Below are positions 35,500 through 48,417 of a stretch of 64,000 nt of DNA, piece by piece. This stretch comes from Aaosphaeria pasadenensis (Eukaryota > Ascomycota > Dothideomycetes > Pleosporales). The notes beneath the pieces were generated by a model. The model was not told where the DNA came from. It searched no databases and saw only the letters and a program-made list of their open reading frames with translations. Position numbers and translations under genes: made by a program. The first letter of the stretch is position 1. Each line of letters begins with the position of its first letter. Where the stretch lies: the NCBI GenBank assembly GCA_022813625.1, contig JAKLMB010000008.1:806001-870000 (forward strand), in the 5' to 3' direction.

Positions 35500-36615
35500 G
35501 GTCGCTTATTCTCTCAGCCCTCATTTCGCACTTGTGTATTTACGAACGAGGTCCTCGGCACCTTTGATCATCTCACAAACGTACATTACGACCAAAGCTT
35601 TACATTCTGCATTTTCATACCATCTCACACATCTCATCGCTCATCCGACGGCCTATGATGACTTTCATTCTGTCACATCATATCATAAGAGGGAGCTCAC
35701 CCAGGGCGGCTCGCCTCATTTCCTGTTCATATACCCTTTTCCTTATCTTTACATACCGCACAGCTACATTCAGCTTTAGCGTTTTTTTTTTCGTCTTTCC
35801 AAACGATACCAATGTCGCATAGTTCTTTTCTCACTCGACATAACCTTCATACTTCAAAACTTCTTGTACATTGACTTATATCTGGATTGGGGTTCTTCGG
35901 TTTCGATATTGGGATGAATAGCATTGACATGGAGGGGAATCTATCTATATACGCCTACTTAGGTAGTTACAGCAACATGAACACATTAAGTACTGCAGTC
36001 AAGTGCTGCATTGTGAAAGTATTCGGAAACTCTTTCATTAGTGACTCTTTGCTTGCTGTGTGTTGAACCTGATTGTTGCAATGGATGGATGCGCCTCAAG
36101 TAAGTAGGTTCGGTACATCTACGATCTTCCATTAATTACGCAATTGGGTCATCAAAGGTTTGTGTGAAGGTAGACACTCAAACGAGCAAATGGTCGCTAC
36201 TTCGCTATCGTCTTATTGTGCGCACACATGCTCCAACTTCGTAGGCGAATAACACACAGAGTAAGGCTTGGCACTTTGCCTCTTTCGCTTGTCTATCAGT
36301 GAATGCACTTCAGATATATGCAGAAAATATTGTATGGAGAGAACAAAGAGCTGGTCGTCTCCCTTCTATTATACTATCGAAACGAATCAAAAAAATCATG
36401 ATTTGCACATGACTTTCGCTATCGACATGCTATCATGGCCGCGGTCCCAGATTGACGAGCGTCACTGAGATTTTGGAAGACGAGTCTTGGCACGCTAACA
36501 GCAAGCGAGGGTTTGATGACTAACTCCCACACCGAACGTCGAATTCGTTGCCGACCACGAACTTCACGACAACTTCCAACGACATTCCCGCCCTTCATCA
36601 CACACCACCGTCGCA
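35500..36615. other. Intergenic region
   Basis: Between two genes on the plus strand. AT-rich 3' flank, then the uL2 promoter. No gene or repeat recognised. A poly-T run (nine T) is at about 35782. Confidence 0.5.
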
Positions 36616-37781
36616 ATGGGTAGGGTTATTAGGAACCAGCGTAAAGGTCGCGGCTCGATCTTCACGGCCAACACCCGTTTGAACAAGGCCCCCGCCCAGT
36701 TCAGAACCCTCGACTACGTACGTTGCCGCCCTCACATCCTCAAAATCCACACGACGACCCGGACGGAGAGAAAATTGAAAAGCAATCTGAGAACCAAGGG
36801 CTAACGAAAGGGAACAGGCCGAGCGCAATGGCTACATTCGAGGTGTCGTAAAGGAGATCGTTCACGACTCCGGTCGTGGTGAGTACTTTCCCCGGGAATT
36901 TTTCCCCTCGAGATTGTGTGGGCAGAACAATTTACTGACGAAATTTCAACAGGCGCTCCCCTTGCTAAGGTCGTCTTCCGCAACGTATGATATTCACCTA
37001 CCTCTCGATGCCACGGAATTTTCGTACTCACAATTTTTCCAGCCATACCGATTCAAGCATGACGTCCAGACCTTCATCGCCAACGAGGGCATGTACACTG
37101 GCCAGGTTAGATAAACCCCGGGTGGATGACGATGACAAGACACCATTGTCACATCCACGCACGCAAGCAATTGCGAAGGAAAAAGCAAGAAAAAATAGGC
37201 TAACAAACCCGTCCAGTTCATCTACGCCGGAAAGCACGCCAACTTGACCATCGGCAACGTCCTCCCCCTCGCCTCCGTCCCCGAGGGTACCGTCCTCTCC
37301 AACGTCGAGGACAAGTCTGGTGACCGCGGTGCGCTCGGCCGTACCTCCGGAAACTACGTGACCGTCATTGGCCACAACCCCGACGAGGGCAAGACCCGTG
37401 TCAAGCTCCCCTCCGGTGCCAAGAAGGTCCTCCCCAGCTCTGCCCGTGGTATGGTTGGTATCGTCGCAGGAGGAGGCCGAACAGACAAGCCTCTCCTCAA
37501 GGCCTCGCGAGCCAAGCATAAGGTACGTTCTGACGCTCAAGTTTTGACTTCAGGAATTTTGGCTGACACATCCGTTACAGTTCGCCGCCAAGCGCAACAG
37601 CTGGCCCAAGACTCGTGGTGTTGCCATGAACCCCGTCGACCATCCTCACGGTGGTGGTAACCATCAACATATTGGTAAAGCATCCACCATCTCCCGGGAG
37701 GCAGCACAGGGTCAAAAGGCCGGTCTCATCGCGGCCAGGAGGACGGGTCTTCTCCGCGGTACCCAGAAGACCAAGGATTAG
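36616..37781 (+). CDS. RPL2: 60S ribosomal protein uL2 (RPL2/L8)
   Basis: Six exons: 36616..36717, 36818..36878, 36953..36984, 37043..37105, 37217..37522 and 37581..37781, giving 254 residues, the yeast Rpl2 length. All five introns have GT..AG ends and keep frame. The start MGRVIRNQRKGRGSIF, the GNVLPLASVPEGT block, the MVGIVAGGGRTDKPLLKA block and the MNPVDHPHGGGNHQHIG loop are all canonical. uL2 contacts the peptidyl-transferase centre of the large subunit; the last block contains the conserved His region needed for activity. Introns concentrated in the first half are usual for fungal ribosomal genes. No oddity seen. Confidence 0.98.
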
Positions 37782-38799
37782 ACGGTTCACTCACGCAGTG
37801 CTGCTCGTGGCGGTGCTGGTGGTGGACGGTGGTAGTTTGGTAGCAGCGACGACAAACGACGACGACCCTAAAGGTGTGACGACTACAAAGCAACGAACCG
37901 GAAGTCGAGCGATGCATGCCGCTGCTTTAGGCCCAGTTTCCGTTTTCAAACCACGGGCTGGCAAAGGAGGGGGGCCGGCGTTCATGAAACTTCTCTACCT
38001 TTATACACTCTCCAAAGATGAAGCTTTTCCTTTCGGCTCTAGGTGCATTCAATTGTGAATTTAACGGTGGGGGAGTGGCCCTGGAAACGGGGAAATGCGA
38101 ATCAAAAAAGGAACAAAATGAAATTTGCATTAACAAAAGACAATCTTGTGTGATTCGTTTGTGTGATGTGACATACTCCCACTCCCACTTGTCATCATCC
38201 AAGCACCTCGCCCATCCATCCTGATATCATTCCCCTCTCCCTCACCCTTCCACCACTATACTCTTCCTCTCCTTTCCTTGTCGCCCTCTACCCATTCCAC
38301 TCTCCAACCACACACCATACGAATTCCCTCCCCGTCCACCGTGATTACAGACACCCCTCGCCATCTGTACTCAACGAAACAAAACACATCAACAAGGTGA
38401 CTAATTGTAGAAACCTATTAACTATTAGTTAAAACCACAGAAAATGTGTCTGTTAATTCGAAAAATTAGTAGATTTATTTTTGCGGGTTTAAGTGGTTTC
38501 TTCAGTTCCTTATATTTCCTCATTTAATCTCACAATTCACCAACCACCAAAACGCACGCATAAAAATACACAAATATCATGAAAAATATACATAGAAACG
38601 TCACAGACAGATAAGACCAACCAACACACTGACACGCTCACTCAATGGCTTGTATAATTTAGTTTTTTTTATTTTCATTTGCTTGTTGACTTTTCGATCG
38701 TTCACTTAGCTCGTATACTCATACAAACTCATCACAGTCCACACATCGTTCCCTGGAATCGACAACGCTTCTCTATCCATACCTAGCCAGCTACGCACA
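37782..38799. other. AT-rich intergenic region between convergent genes
   Basis: Between the 3' ends of uL2 and APC4. From about 38400 strongly AT-rich with TTAATTAG-type runs. Probably both 3' UTRs. No gene, repeat family or RNA recognised. Confidence 0.55.
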
Positions 38800-41576
38800 T
38801 CATTCATCCATCTCCCCCTCCCCTTCCTCCCCCCTATCCCCCGCGTCTTCACCCTCGCCAAAGTCCAGATCCAGCACACGGTAGTGTTTCCTATCGCTCC
38901 CGAGCACCAGGACGACGCGCCGGCCGACTCGTCCATTAACAACAAGCTTGAGCGGGGCGAACCGCGAGTCGAAGACGTGGCGCGTCAAGTGTGCTACGTC
39001 TTGCGGGGAGAAGGTCGTTGTGGTGCGTGATGAAGTGGGCGGTGGTGTGCCGGTGGGTAGGAGGTGGGAACTATATGATGGGGCGGGGAGGGGGGCGTGT
39101 GGGATTGTCGGTTGGGAGGAGGTGGTGGGTGTAGAGTTTTGGGGGGATGATGGGGGGAGGGCGTAGGGGAGGGAGATGAGTACGTTTTCCGAGTCGTCGT
39201 TTGTGGAGAAGGGGAGTTGGAGGAGGATGAGGAGGGCTTTGTCGTCTGCGAATTTGGCGTCGAGGATGGTGGCGGGGGAGAAGTCGAGCGTGGAGGCCGA
39301 GTAGGCGTGGAGGGATTGCGGGAGCGTGGTTATCGTGGAGGTGTGGGTGAGACGGTGGAGTTGTAGGTGGGAAGGGTGGGTTGGGGAGGTCGTGGCGACG
39401 TAGGTCGTGATTTGGTCAAGTTGTGTGGATGTGGGCTGTAACGAGACAGATTGTCAGTATTTAGTTCGTAGCAACAACACACTGTGGGAGAAAGAATGAC
39501 AACTTACATCGTACACCATTCGCATATCGAGAGGGACATGGTCTCCCTCCGGCGAAGTCGCAGACGACTCGAGCACAACCCCACAGTCCATACTTATATT
39601 CGCCTCCTGCCACTGCGAGATCTGCTGGAAAAGCTGCGTGCACCCGGTGTTCAAATGCCGGAAGACATGCTCCAGACATAGAGCCTCCTCTTTATACGAA
39701 GCGCCCTCCTTCAGTAGCTCGATCGCCTTCTTCGTGTCATCGTATGTCGCCGGACCCATATCCCGCTGCGCACTACTGAGGTCTGCTTCCGGCCTGAGGT
39801 ACGGCGCCGTGTCGCTTTTGCTGAGGCTGTACTCGATGTATTCGAGCACGAGTCCCGTGTCTACGCCTGCGTCCCTGGCCAACATCTCCGCTCTGCTCTG
39901 GCTCTCGGGCTCCGTGTCTTCGAGGTCGATGACGAAGTGGAGCCATTTGTTGAAAGCTTGGAACTGCCGCCTCTCGTCCGCAACGTAATGAAGCGTCGTG
40001 TGCGCCAGCAGCCGGAGGTTCTGCAACTGTGTGAGAAGCGACGTGAACGAAGAAGTCGGCGCCGAGAAGATCCAGCCCACATCATGGTACTCCGCGAGCC
40101 CGCGAAGCCGAGAAATAGTGAGCGAGCATCGATCGAGCGCGGGGAGCAAGCTCTCGTGCACGAGTTGCATGATAGTAGCGAGAGATGACGAGACGGTGTT
40201 TTCCCAACGCTTATTACCCTAGACACCCACAATGTTAGCATCAACAACATCCAGCAAACATCAAATTGCCCACTAACAGCTTGCGTCAACTCATCAACCA
40301 GCCACTCCCTCACAAGATCCGGACAGTGCCCCGTACAAGCTAGATGGAACAGATTCTGCACCAGATTCCCCTGGCCCTTCTCCTCCAGCGTCTCCGAGAT
40401 GTTCCTCATGAACTTCCCCGGCAGATCCATCGAGTGCTTCCAGAACGTCCTTATCCTCTCGAGACTCTGCTCGACATACAGCAGCAAATTCTGCAACTGA
40501 CTCGTCTTCGAAGCGATCAAGTGCAGATAGACACCCGCAGAGGGAATAAACCCCAGCGTGAGCGGCACAACCGCCAACCTCGTCTCCGCATCCTTCTTCA
40601 CCTCCGTCAACAGCACATGGCTACAACTATACGGATGACTCGCATGCAGCACCGCCCTACTACTCGTGAGGTCCCACGCTTTCGGCAACCCCACCGTCAC
40701 CGTCTCAAGGGAATCATACACAGACGGATGCACCGACCCGCTCATCGTACACCGCACAAACATATCCACGGAATTCACGTCCTTCGTATGCTGCGAATGC
40801 AACAACGCGTCGACCTGCGCCTGCGTCCCGAACACCCCACTCTCCATCTTCTGCCCCATCCGCATGAACGGCGTGGGCGGCGGCGCGGGGATGGCCGGCA
40901 GCTTCGGCAGCAGCGCCTCCATGTCCATCATCGCGAGCTGGTCTGGCAGATCCGGCGCGATGTCCAGGGCCTCGAGATCCGGCTGCCGCTGCAGATAGTC
41001 CTCCAGATTCGCGTAGTCGTCCTTCACACTCCCATTACTGCTCACGCCGTCCCAATGCTCTGTCGTCGTACCAGCGACCTCCCCCTCACCAACCCCCATC
41101 GTCGACCGTCTCCCCTTCCTCCCCCGTCTCCTCCTCCCCCCCGATCCACCACCACCACCATCCCCAGTACCAGAAGAACCAACATCAACAAAATTCAACC
41201 CCCACCCCAAACACCCCACCCTCTCCCCCTCCCCTCCCCCCCCAGCCTTCACATCCCTCCGCACAACCCTCCCAGTCTCACAACTAACAACATCCACCAG
41301 CCCATCGCTCCACGCGACGGCGACCGCCCCGCCATCGAACCGCCACCCGATAGCATCGACGACGACATCGTCGTTCTTGCGCCGGAGCCCGAAGGCACGC
41401 TGCCCGTTGAGGCGGTACACGTCGAGGTTTTCCTCGGTGGTGACGAGGGCGACGAGGTCCATTGTTGGGCAGTAGGTTAGGAGGGGGGTGTGGATTGGGT
41501 GGAGGAGGGTTAGGGAGGCGTGGAGGAGGAGTTTGGGGCGTGAGGGGCGAGGGGGTGAGGGTGAGGTTGGTTCCAT
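38800..41576 (-). CDS. APC4: Anaphase-promoting complex subunit 4
   Basis: Three exons: 41576..40278, 40218..39508 and 39435..38800, coding 881 residues. Introns are GTTAGT..CTAG (59 nt) and GTAAGT..ACAG (72 nt). The N-terminus is a WD40-like region (YCPTMDLVALVTTEENLDVYRL, IGWRFDGGAVAVAWSDG, the usual APC4 start). A Gly/Arg-rich loop at about 150-175 interrupts it. The middle is the long helical APC4 domain (ALLPALDRCSLTISRLRGLAEYHDVGW, FNKWLHFVI). The end is SRFAPLKLVVNGRVGRRVVLVLGSDRKHYRVLDLDF, a typical APC4 C-terminus. APC4 is a scaffold of the APC/C ubiquitin ligase that drives anaphase and mitotic exit. The protein is slightly longer than human APC4 because of the low-complexity loop. 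Confidence 0.92.
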
Positions 41577-42649
41577 GGTGTGAGTGGTGGTTGTGGTGGA
41601 GGCCAGCAGGCCTGGTGTGAAGGGGAGTTGTGGGTGTGGGTGTGGGTGTATAGCTCTTTCTGGTGTGTGTTTTTGATTCTTGATTCTTGGTCCTTATGGT
41701 TGTGGTGGATGTGTTTGTAGCAATTGGGTTTAGAGGTGATTGTTTTTCTTTTGAGAGGGAGGATGGGGTGGTGGATTTGATGTCACGTTTGGTGGTGGTG
41801 GGGAAAGATGGTCGCGACGTCCGTTTTAGGATGGATGCGGTTAGCGTGGGCCGCGTATTCACGTGGCTAAATACTTTGTGTGGACGACGATGGTACGAGG
41901 GGTAGGTGTAAATTCCTTAAATTGTATCAAGAACACGATTTTGAATGCAATTTCACAGTGCTCAACTGCTCAAGCGAGCAATCCCAATTCCTTGTCACGC
42001 TAATCAGTAGAGGAGACGTTCGGATGAAATGCTTTTCAGCGTCGTCTATTATGCCATAGTCAACGGAGCAGTTAATTCCCCCCAGCGCCCTCATCTGCGC
42101 GGGAGAATGCTATGCCCGCCCGACTTATTGCCAAAACAGAATCTACAAATACATCTTCCCTCTATGCGTGAAAGCATCAGAGTCCCTCTGGTATCCAAAA
42201 AGAAAGAAAAGAAAACAACGATGATGCAAGATAGTTTCAGCATTTCCCCATCTTTGCCCCGAAATGCTTAAACCAGTTCAGTCAGTCCCTCAAGTTCCCC
42301 GTTTTGACGCCGCGATATATCAATGAACAGTGATAACCCAAGTCCCAGATGCAAGGTGTGCAAAAAAAAAAACAGCATTACGAACGTGTGAACTCCACGG
42401 GTCCACAGCGGTGAAAGGAAAAAAAAGTGTCGTACCCGTTATTTCCCCGCTCATCGTTTTGAACTGCATCCCACACAGCCAGCCGTGCAGTGTCTGTTCT
42501 CTCCTAAGAATCAAATATGCTGCGTTTCATGCTCGGGCGCCGTTGCCCGGATGTCGTATGTACAAGCCGCCGGTGATCCTGTTCCAGGGTCATCGTTGGC
42601 GCCATTTTTCCGAGTCGATAAAAAAGTCGAAAGGCTACTGAGCGCCTCC
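41577..42649. other. Intergenic region
   Basis: Upstream of APC4 and downstream of the NIPA transporter (both minus strand). Contains a GTGTGGGTGTGGGTG run near 41630-41650 in the APC4 leader. A plus-strand 80-residue ORF near 42029 has no features and is not called. Confidence 0.5.
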
Positions 42650-44340
42650 TCACCGGTCACCGCCCTTGTTGGAAGGCTTCACGGTTTCCTTCTTCACCCT
42701 CGTGCTGCCGTTGGCGTTGCGGGTGATCTCTCCCTCGTCGAAGCTTGTGCGTTTCTTTCCTGCGCCGTCGCCCTCGTCCGAGTCTTCGACAAGATCGCCC
42801 AGCTCGAATTGGTTCTCGACGTCGTAGTCCGACATCAGCCCCCTGCGGTCGCTCATGCTGTGTCGAGCACTTCCATTTCCACCACCGAGGAAGGGACTGC
42901 GGAATCCCGAATCGGTGCTTCGGCGCGCTTGCATGCTTCTTCTTGTCGGGAAGCCAGAAACTCCGTCGGTGGGCGCAGCATCCGAGAATTCGTTTCCGAG
43001 CTGGCATTTGCCATCGGGGTCTCCTCTCGAAAGGTTCAAAAGGTATACACCGGAGAAGATGATGAGGAATCCGCAAAGGAGTGAGATGGTGTTGACGGCG
43101 GAGGTCGTGTTGAAGCCCTGGAACAGGAGGAACGAGGCGATGAGAGTGCAGGTGGTAAAGGTGACGTAATACAAAGGATTGACACTGAAATCTGTTAATC
43201 TCTGGCGCAGAACTCCAGACGAGAAATTGCAACTTACATGTTAGTAGAGAACTGGCTAAGAGCCTTGTTGAAGTAGTTCATTTGCGTCATGATGCATCCG
43301 ACGATCATGATAACAAAGACGTAAGTGGAGGGATGCGTAAATTGGTTGTCTCCGGCGAATGTCATCTTGAGCGCTGTGCCGAAGGCCTTGATGGCCATGA
43401 TAGACACGGAGCCTGATGTGGAGCAGATCGAGAGGTAAATGAGAGGGTTCTTGCGGCCGTATTTGGGAGCGATCTTGTAGATCATCAACACGCAGAAGAT
43501 GGCGACAAATGCGCAATACATGAGGAAGCCTAGACAAGATCGTCAGTATGCACGTTGTGTTAGGCGCGCATTGGTGGGCAAGGCTTACCGGGCTGGATGG
43601 CGAACTCGAGGATCTCGTCTACGGACTTGACCTCCTTGTCCGGCGGTGCATGTAGTACGATAATCACGGACCCGATCAGACAGATGGCGCACCCAATTTT
43701 CCCAAGAACGCCCAGGTGTTCTTTCAAGAAGTAAGAGCCCAGGACCGCACTGGTACAAGGTTAGTTGTCGAATCATCGCATGTAGAGGAGGTTGTGCATA
43801 CCCTATGAGCACAGAGAGAGCTCCCAGAGGAGTCACCAGAATGGCGGGAGCAAATGCGTACGCCGCGAAGTTGAAAATTTCACCGAGGACCACTGCGCAC
43901 GAGTTATCAGCCGCTGTCGCTGTAAAGCATTTCCTGAACGTAGTCCTTACTCGTAACTATGCCAGCCCACCAGATGGGGTTCCGCAGGTATGCAAAGCCA
44001 TCGCCATCGAAACCATGCTTCTCAGCCGAAGCGTTCAAGCCCTATTATCTCACAGTCAGTATCGGAAGGCCAGCAGTGGTCGCATCGAGATCGTGGGCAC
44101 AGAATGTGGGAGTCGAGGGAGGTGGTGTGTTCAGCGCAGACGGACCTTCTTTGTGATGACGAAACTTGTGCCTGCAAGCGATCAGTAACTGTCACGATAT
44201 ATGGAGGATGCGATTGCTCGAACGTACCGATTGCTAGTGACGAAGACACGGCCAGCGAGAGGCCTACGTATCTGTTGATGAATGAGCGGCTGTCGTTGTG
44301 GTGGTCTGCAGTGCAAACGCGAAACGTACTTGTCTTCCAT
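42650..44340 (-). CDS. NIPA-type magnesium transporter (DUF803)
   Basis: Eight exons: 44340..44330 (11 nt), 44271..44228, 44171..44146, 44041..43951, 43892..43802, 43749..43589, 43529..43238 and 43184..42650, coding 416 residues. All introns have GT..AG ends and the frame closes at every junction. The start MEDKYVGLSLAVSSSLAIGTSFVITKKGL is the classic NIPA N-terminus, followed by ILVTPLGALSVLIGAVLGSYFLKE and VNPLYYVTFTTCTLIASFLLFQGF. About nine membrane helices precede a Ser/Arg-rich cytoplasmic tail of about 110 residues. NIPA proteins move Mg2+ and related divalent ions at the plasma membrane or endosomes. The gene is unusually split, with three exons under 50 nt. Confidence 0.93.
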
Positions 44341-47300
44341 TTTGGTGTCGCAAAACGAGGTATGCGATCGCGTGGATGCGCCCTCTTCCTCCTGTAGAAG
44401 GGAGTAAAAATATCAAGTGATCCACCGACGAGTTGTGCGTTCGTTTGTGGGCGTGGGTGCGAGTGTGCGCGCGTGCGATTGTGGGTGCGGGTGGGAGTGT
44501 AAGTAGAGGTTGCGAGTGTGAGTGAGCGTGTGAAGGCGTTGGGGTTTGTGTGTGGGTGAGTGACTAGTGGTTAGGAGGTAGGGTACTCGTAGCGTAGTGC
44601 GGGTGTGGAGAGGGTCTCGAGCGTGGAAATGGATTTGGGTTCTGGTCTGGTTCTGGCTGCGGCGGCGTAAGACAGTACTTGTTGGTTGGCGTTGGGTGGT
44701 GGTGGTGGTGGTGGTGGAAGTAGTGAGTGGACAGTGAATAGTGGATGGATGGCAGGCGGACGGTAGATAGTAGGTAGTAGATGGTTAAGTTAAGATGGTT
44801 ACGAGTAAGATGGTTGGATGGCGGGTGGTGGAAGTGGAAAAGGGAAAGTCTCGAAAGAGGCGCCGTTCTCTAATCGATAAATCGGGTCGTGCACCGCCGA
44901 GGCCCTAGGATATGGGATGGGATGCGAGAAGAGGATGATATGGAGGCGTGATGTGCTCAGCTGGAAGGGAGGGAAACGAGAGACGAGTCTAGCTGCTACT
45001 ACTAAGGTAGCACTTGGGGCAAGCTACCACTAGATAGTAGATACTACGACTGCTAACGGGTGGGTATTAAGGATCCTCCTCGAAAAGTATAATACTTGGG
45101 AGATGCGATCCGAACACGACACGTAGCGCGGATGACCCTGCTTTTCTTACAGAGGAGGAATCAGATATTACTGGTATCTGCAGTAGCGGGTGACTATTAC
45201 CTGCAGGAGGGGGAAAAGCAGGAACGGAGGCGCGGCAAAGGAGAAGGGATGGGATAGGATGGACTGGTCTGGGATGTGGATGGATGTGGATGGGATGGGA
45301 TGATGGACAGGAGATTATTTGGGAAGAGGAGTTGGTGATGGGAATGGGAACAATGGGAATGCCGCCGCCTACGTTACGGGCAGGGCAGTGTTCGGCAGGA
45401 GAGGGAGAGTGCAAGTAGGGTACGGAAGGTCGAGACGAGACGGGAGGGGAGAATCGATTCACGTTTCACCAAACGCTTGACGACTCCACGGTCACGGTCA
45501 CGGTCACGGTCTGTCTCGTCTTGTCCTTGTCTTGTCTTGTCGTTGGTCTTGGAAGGTTTTGGGTTTTGGTTCCAATCGAGCGAGGGAGGGAGGGCGGAGC
45601 CGAGATGCGAGGGAAGAAGGGATGTCCGGACGTAACAGTAATAATCCTACGCAGTACGGAGTAGTGAGGCGATCGTAATTGCGATGGCGATGGCCAGTAA
45701 CAATTCCTCAGTAGCGATAATGTAACGACAGTAGTAGTTGCTCGTGATGATAGAAAAAAGAGATGAAGTGAACGAGTGTGTAGATAGGTGGAGAGGCTGA
45801 AGATGACAGGTACAAGAATGCTAGCAGGCAGCAGGAGCAGGTTCACGGGTAAAGGCAGCGGACCGCGGGCTGCGACGATGAGATATTCAGGCACGATTGC
45901 CTGCGACACTTGTGGGTGTGTAAGTAGAGAATAGAGCGAAAGAGATAGTCGTAAGGGTGGGATGATGGAATGTATCGTTTGCCATTCGACGTTTCACGAC
46001 TACAGGGGAGGCAACTGAAGACTAAACTTAGGCTGCTGGGATGATGGCGTAGGTAGCATCCATTCATTCATTATTCAAGAGCGAGTATTTTTGGATACCT
46101 TTAGACCGTGATCATCAATTATTCGAATGTGGAGATGGAACCACTAAATTACAATAATACTCGTAGTCTTGTCTTGTGTACTATGAATGTAACCAGGAAT
46201 TACGTACACCTCAGTCGTCACGATCAATTAACCCATTTCCAGTATACACAGGCGCGCCCACACTACTCCGTTCATCGCCATCATCACCATCATCACTATC
46301 TTCAGTACCATCCGTACTATGTAAAATACTGTTGAATCTCAAAATCAATCACACTGATCGATCTGGACTATCGATTTTAAGAAGCAAGAAAAAAAACTAA
46401 TCAACAGCTGAGCCCTTCCCTCAGACGCTGCGTGTTGTGTTCCTGTTCCTGGCTAGCCACCTAGCCCACTGACTGCGGCCCACGCCACGCCACCGCACGC
46501 CACAGGCACGAACCCACAACCAAGAACGCAGGGAAAGGGGATGGGATGGGATGGGTCTTGGTAACGGAACCGCGGGAATTCAAAATCACAATTATTGTAC
46601 CTAGGTAATTAATCAGAAAGAGAACTGTAGTGGAGTACCTACCTCGTAGGTTTGAGGCTGTGGTGATACTCTTCTTAGGCACTTCGGGTGGGCTTAATTG
46701 GGGGGATGGCGGCGTTGTCGATCAACCTTTCCGGAAGCTGGAAGTTCGATGGTGCCGACGCGCTGGGGGGGAGGAGATCCGAAGATGGTAGTGCTGTGCT
46801 GTGCTGTCCACTGTTGAGGATGATTGTTGTCTACCTACCGGTACTGTTATCTTTCACGTCGTTGAATTGGAGATTACGATGGCGTTTTTTTAAATTCTTC
46901 GTCTCATTTAGAGTTGGAGATCTCGCGGAGTGTGATTAGGCATTTACATGTGGCGGCATAGGATGGTTCGGCGGGATGTGATAGGGCGTGGTGGGTGGCT
47001 TTTTCGGGCTTTTTTTTGGGGGGGGGGTTGTTTTTTTCATGGCTGGCTGGATGTGGTCTTGTCGTCTGAGAGCACTGCGTACCTGTTAGGATGAGAAGTA
47101 TTGATTTTCAGTCTGTGGTTTATTTTTCTTGGTGTTTACTATCTGTTGTTGTAGTGCGATTTGATGTATAGAGACGCCATTGACGTGAGTTGTACACGTA
47201 TCAGGTATTTCGTATCTACCCACCTACATCTGCCTGTCTAACTACTCAAAGACGCAAGTAGACCTGTCAACGATCCATTGACGAGGTACATGGACAGATA

Positions 47301-48417
47301 CATTGTATCGATAGCTCAAGTGCAATACAGTCCTGCACGTGTTGGTGTGTATAATAAGCAAACTGTGCCTGCATTCGCTGCTATTATTAGATACGAGGGA
47401 AGCACTGTAGTTAAGTTTATACCCACTCCTCCGTAGTTACCTGTAGCAGTATCGTGGTTCCTTATCGATTCACAGTTCATCTAGAATTGGGAGGATTTTT
47501 TTTTTTGAACTATTCAATTATTGTAATGATGTGGGTACGTATTTTATTGGGAGGGGCCATGTGAGCTTCATCCTCACCACCGGTGACCGCCCAATTCGTA
47601 TGATCGCTGCTGGTGCTGCTGCGGTTGCGCTACTGATAACATGTATGTAATCCAGAGGAAGTATGATGACTACTGATGACGGTGTCCTCGCCTCTTCGTA
47701 TTCCTTCCTTCCTTCCTTCCGCTCGCCCCGTCTCTCCCATTTCTGAACTTACTGGGTATTGGTGTGCATCGAAAGAAATAAAAATATTGGAAAAGTAAAA
47801 GGCAAGTCAAGTGGAAAGAAAAGACAAGAACGCCGTGAGACAAATCGATCGGGGGAGGATTTTCCGCAAAGTCCGGTCGGTCGCGATGCCGAAACAGCAA
47901 TCGCACCACCCTTCGAACCGATCCCTCCCTCCATCCATCCTCCGCCTCCGCCAACACCGAAGAAATCATCCAATGGCCCACCGACCCCGAAACTCCCTCT
48001 TAACACCGTTTATGCCGTAGAACTCGCGTATTATGGAACGCAAACATTCGAAGAAGAGTAAACTGGCGATGTGGATTCGATTCTACCAGACCTGTGGTCC
48101 GTCTTTGCTTCTGCGCACATTAGTAACATACCTGAATTGTAAGCAATTAATCATCCGTAAATGCTTGACCTGAATGGAGGGATATGGTGGTTGTCCGGTG
48201 ACAGGACTGCTTGTTCGAGGGCAAGGCACAGCTGTATCATTAGTCTTGGTAGGATCAACCTTGCGCACAATGGGCATGGTAGATATCTCGTCCGCAAGGC
48301 CGTGGGAAATATAAAAGACCGGTGAAACAATCCGGCAATGGAGAAAAGGTTCTCGCTGGAAAGGGAGGCTGTCTGTTAGTTCAATGGATTGGCCTGGACG
48401 TTGATGGCCTAACTCGT
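44341..48417. other. Intergenic region, about 4 kb, repeat-rich
   Basis: No gene supported on either strand. The NIPA leader (44400-44720) is GT-rich on the plus strand and includes a run of TGG triplets at about 44696-44716. Four copies of a CGGTCA hexamer lie near 45487-45512. TACGGAGTA occurs at 45655-45663. Homopolymer runs of T and G are near 47008-47038. Short ORFs with Ser/Pro or Lys bias look like composition effects. Confidence 0.5.
45486..45512. repeat. Hexanucleotide microsatellite (CGGTCA), about 4 copies
   Basis: Four head-to-tail copies of CACGGT, immediately followed by a TCTTGTC-rich stretch. Noncoding. Confidence 0.75.

Noticed and set aside
40344..41480. 378-residue plus-strand ORF rich in Arg, His and Pro
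   Set aside because: Antisense shadow of APC4, whose motifs, introns and length are fully supported on the minus strand.
45067..45909. Minus-strand Ser/Pro-rich ORFs in the 4-kb gap
   Set aside because: Composition follows the local purine bias; no start context, splice chain or family.
47759..48061. 100-residue plus-strand ORF with a Pro-rich end
   Set aside because: No recognisable family and no support from splice signals; probably composition noise.
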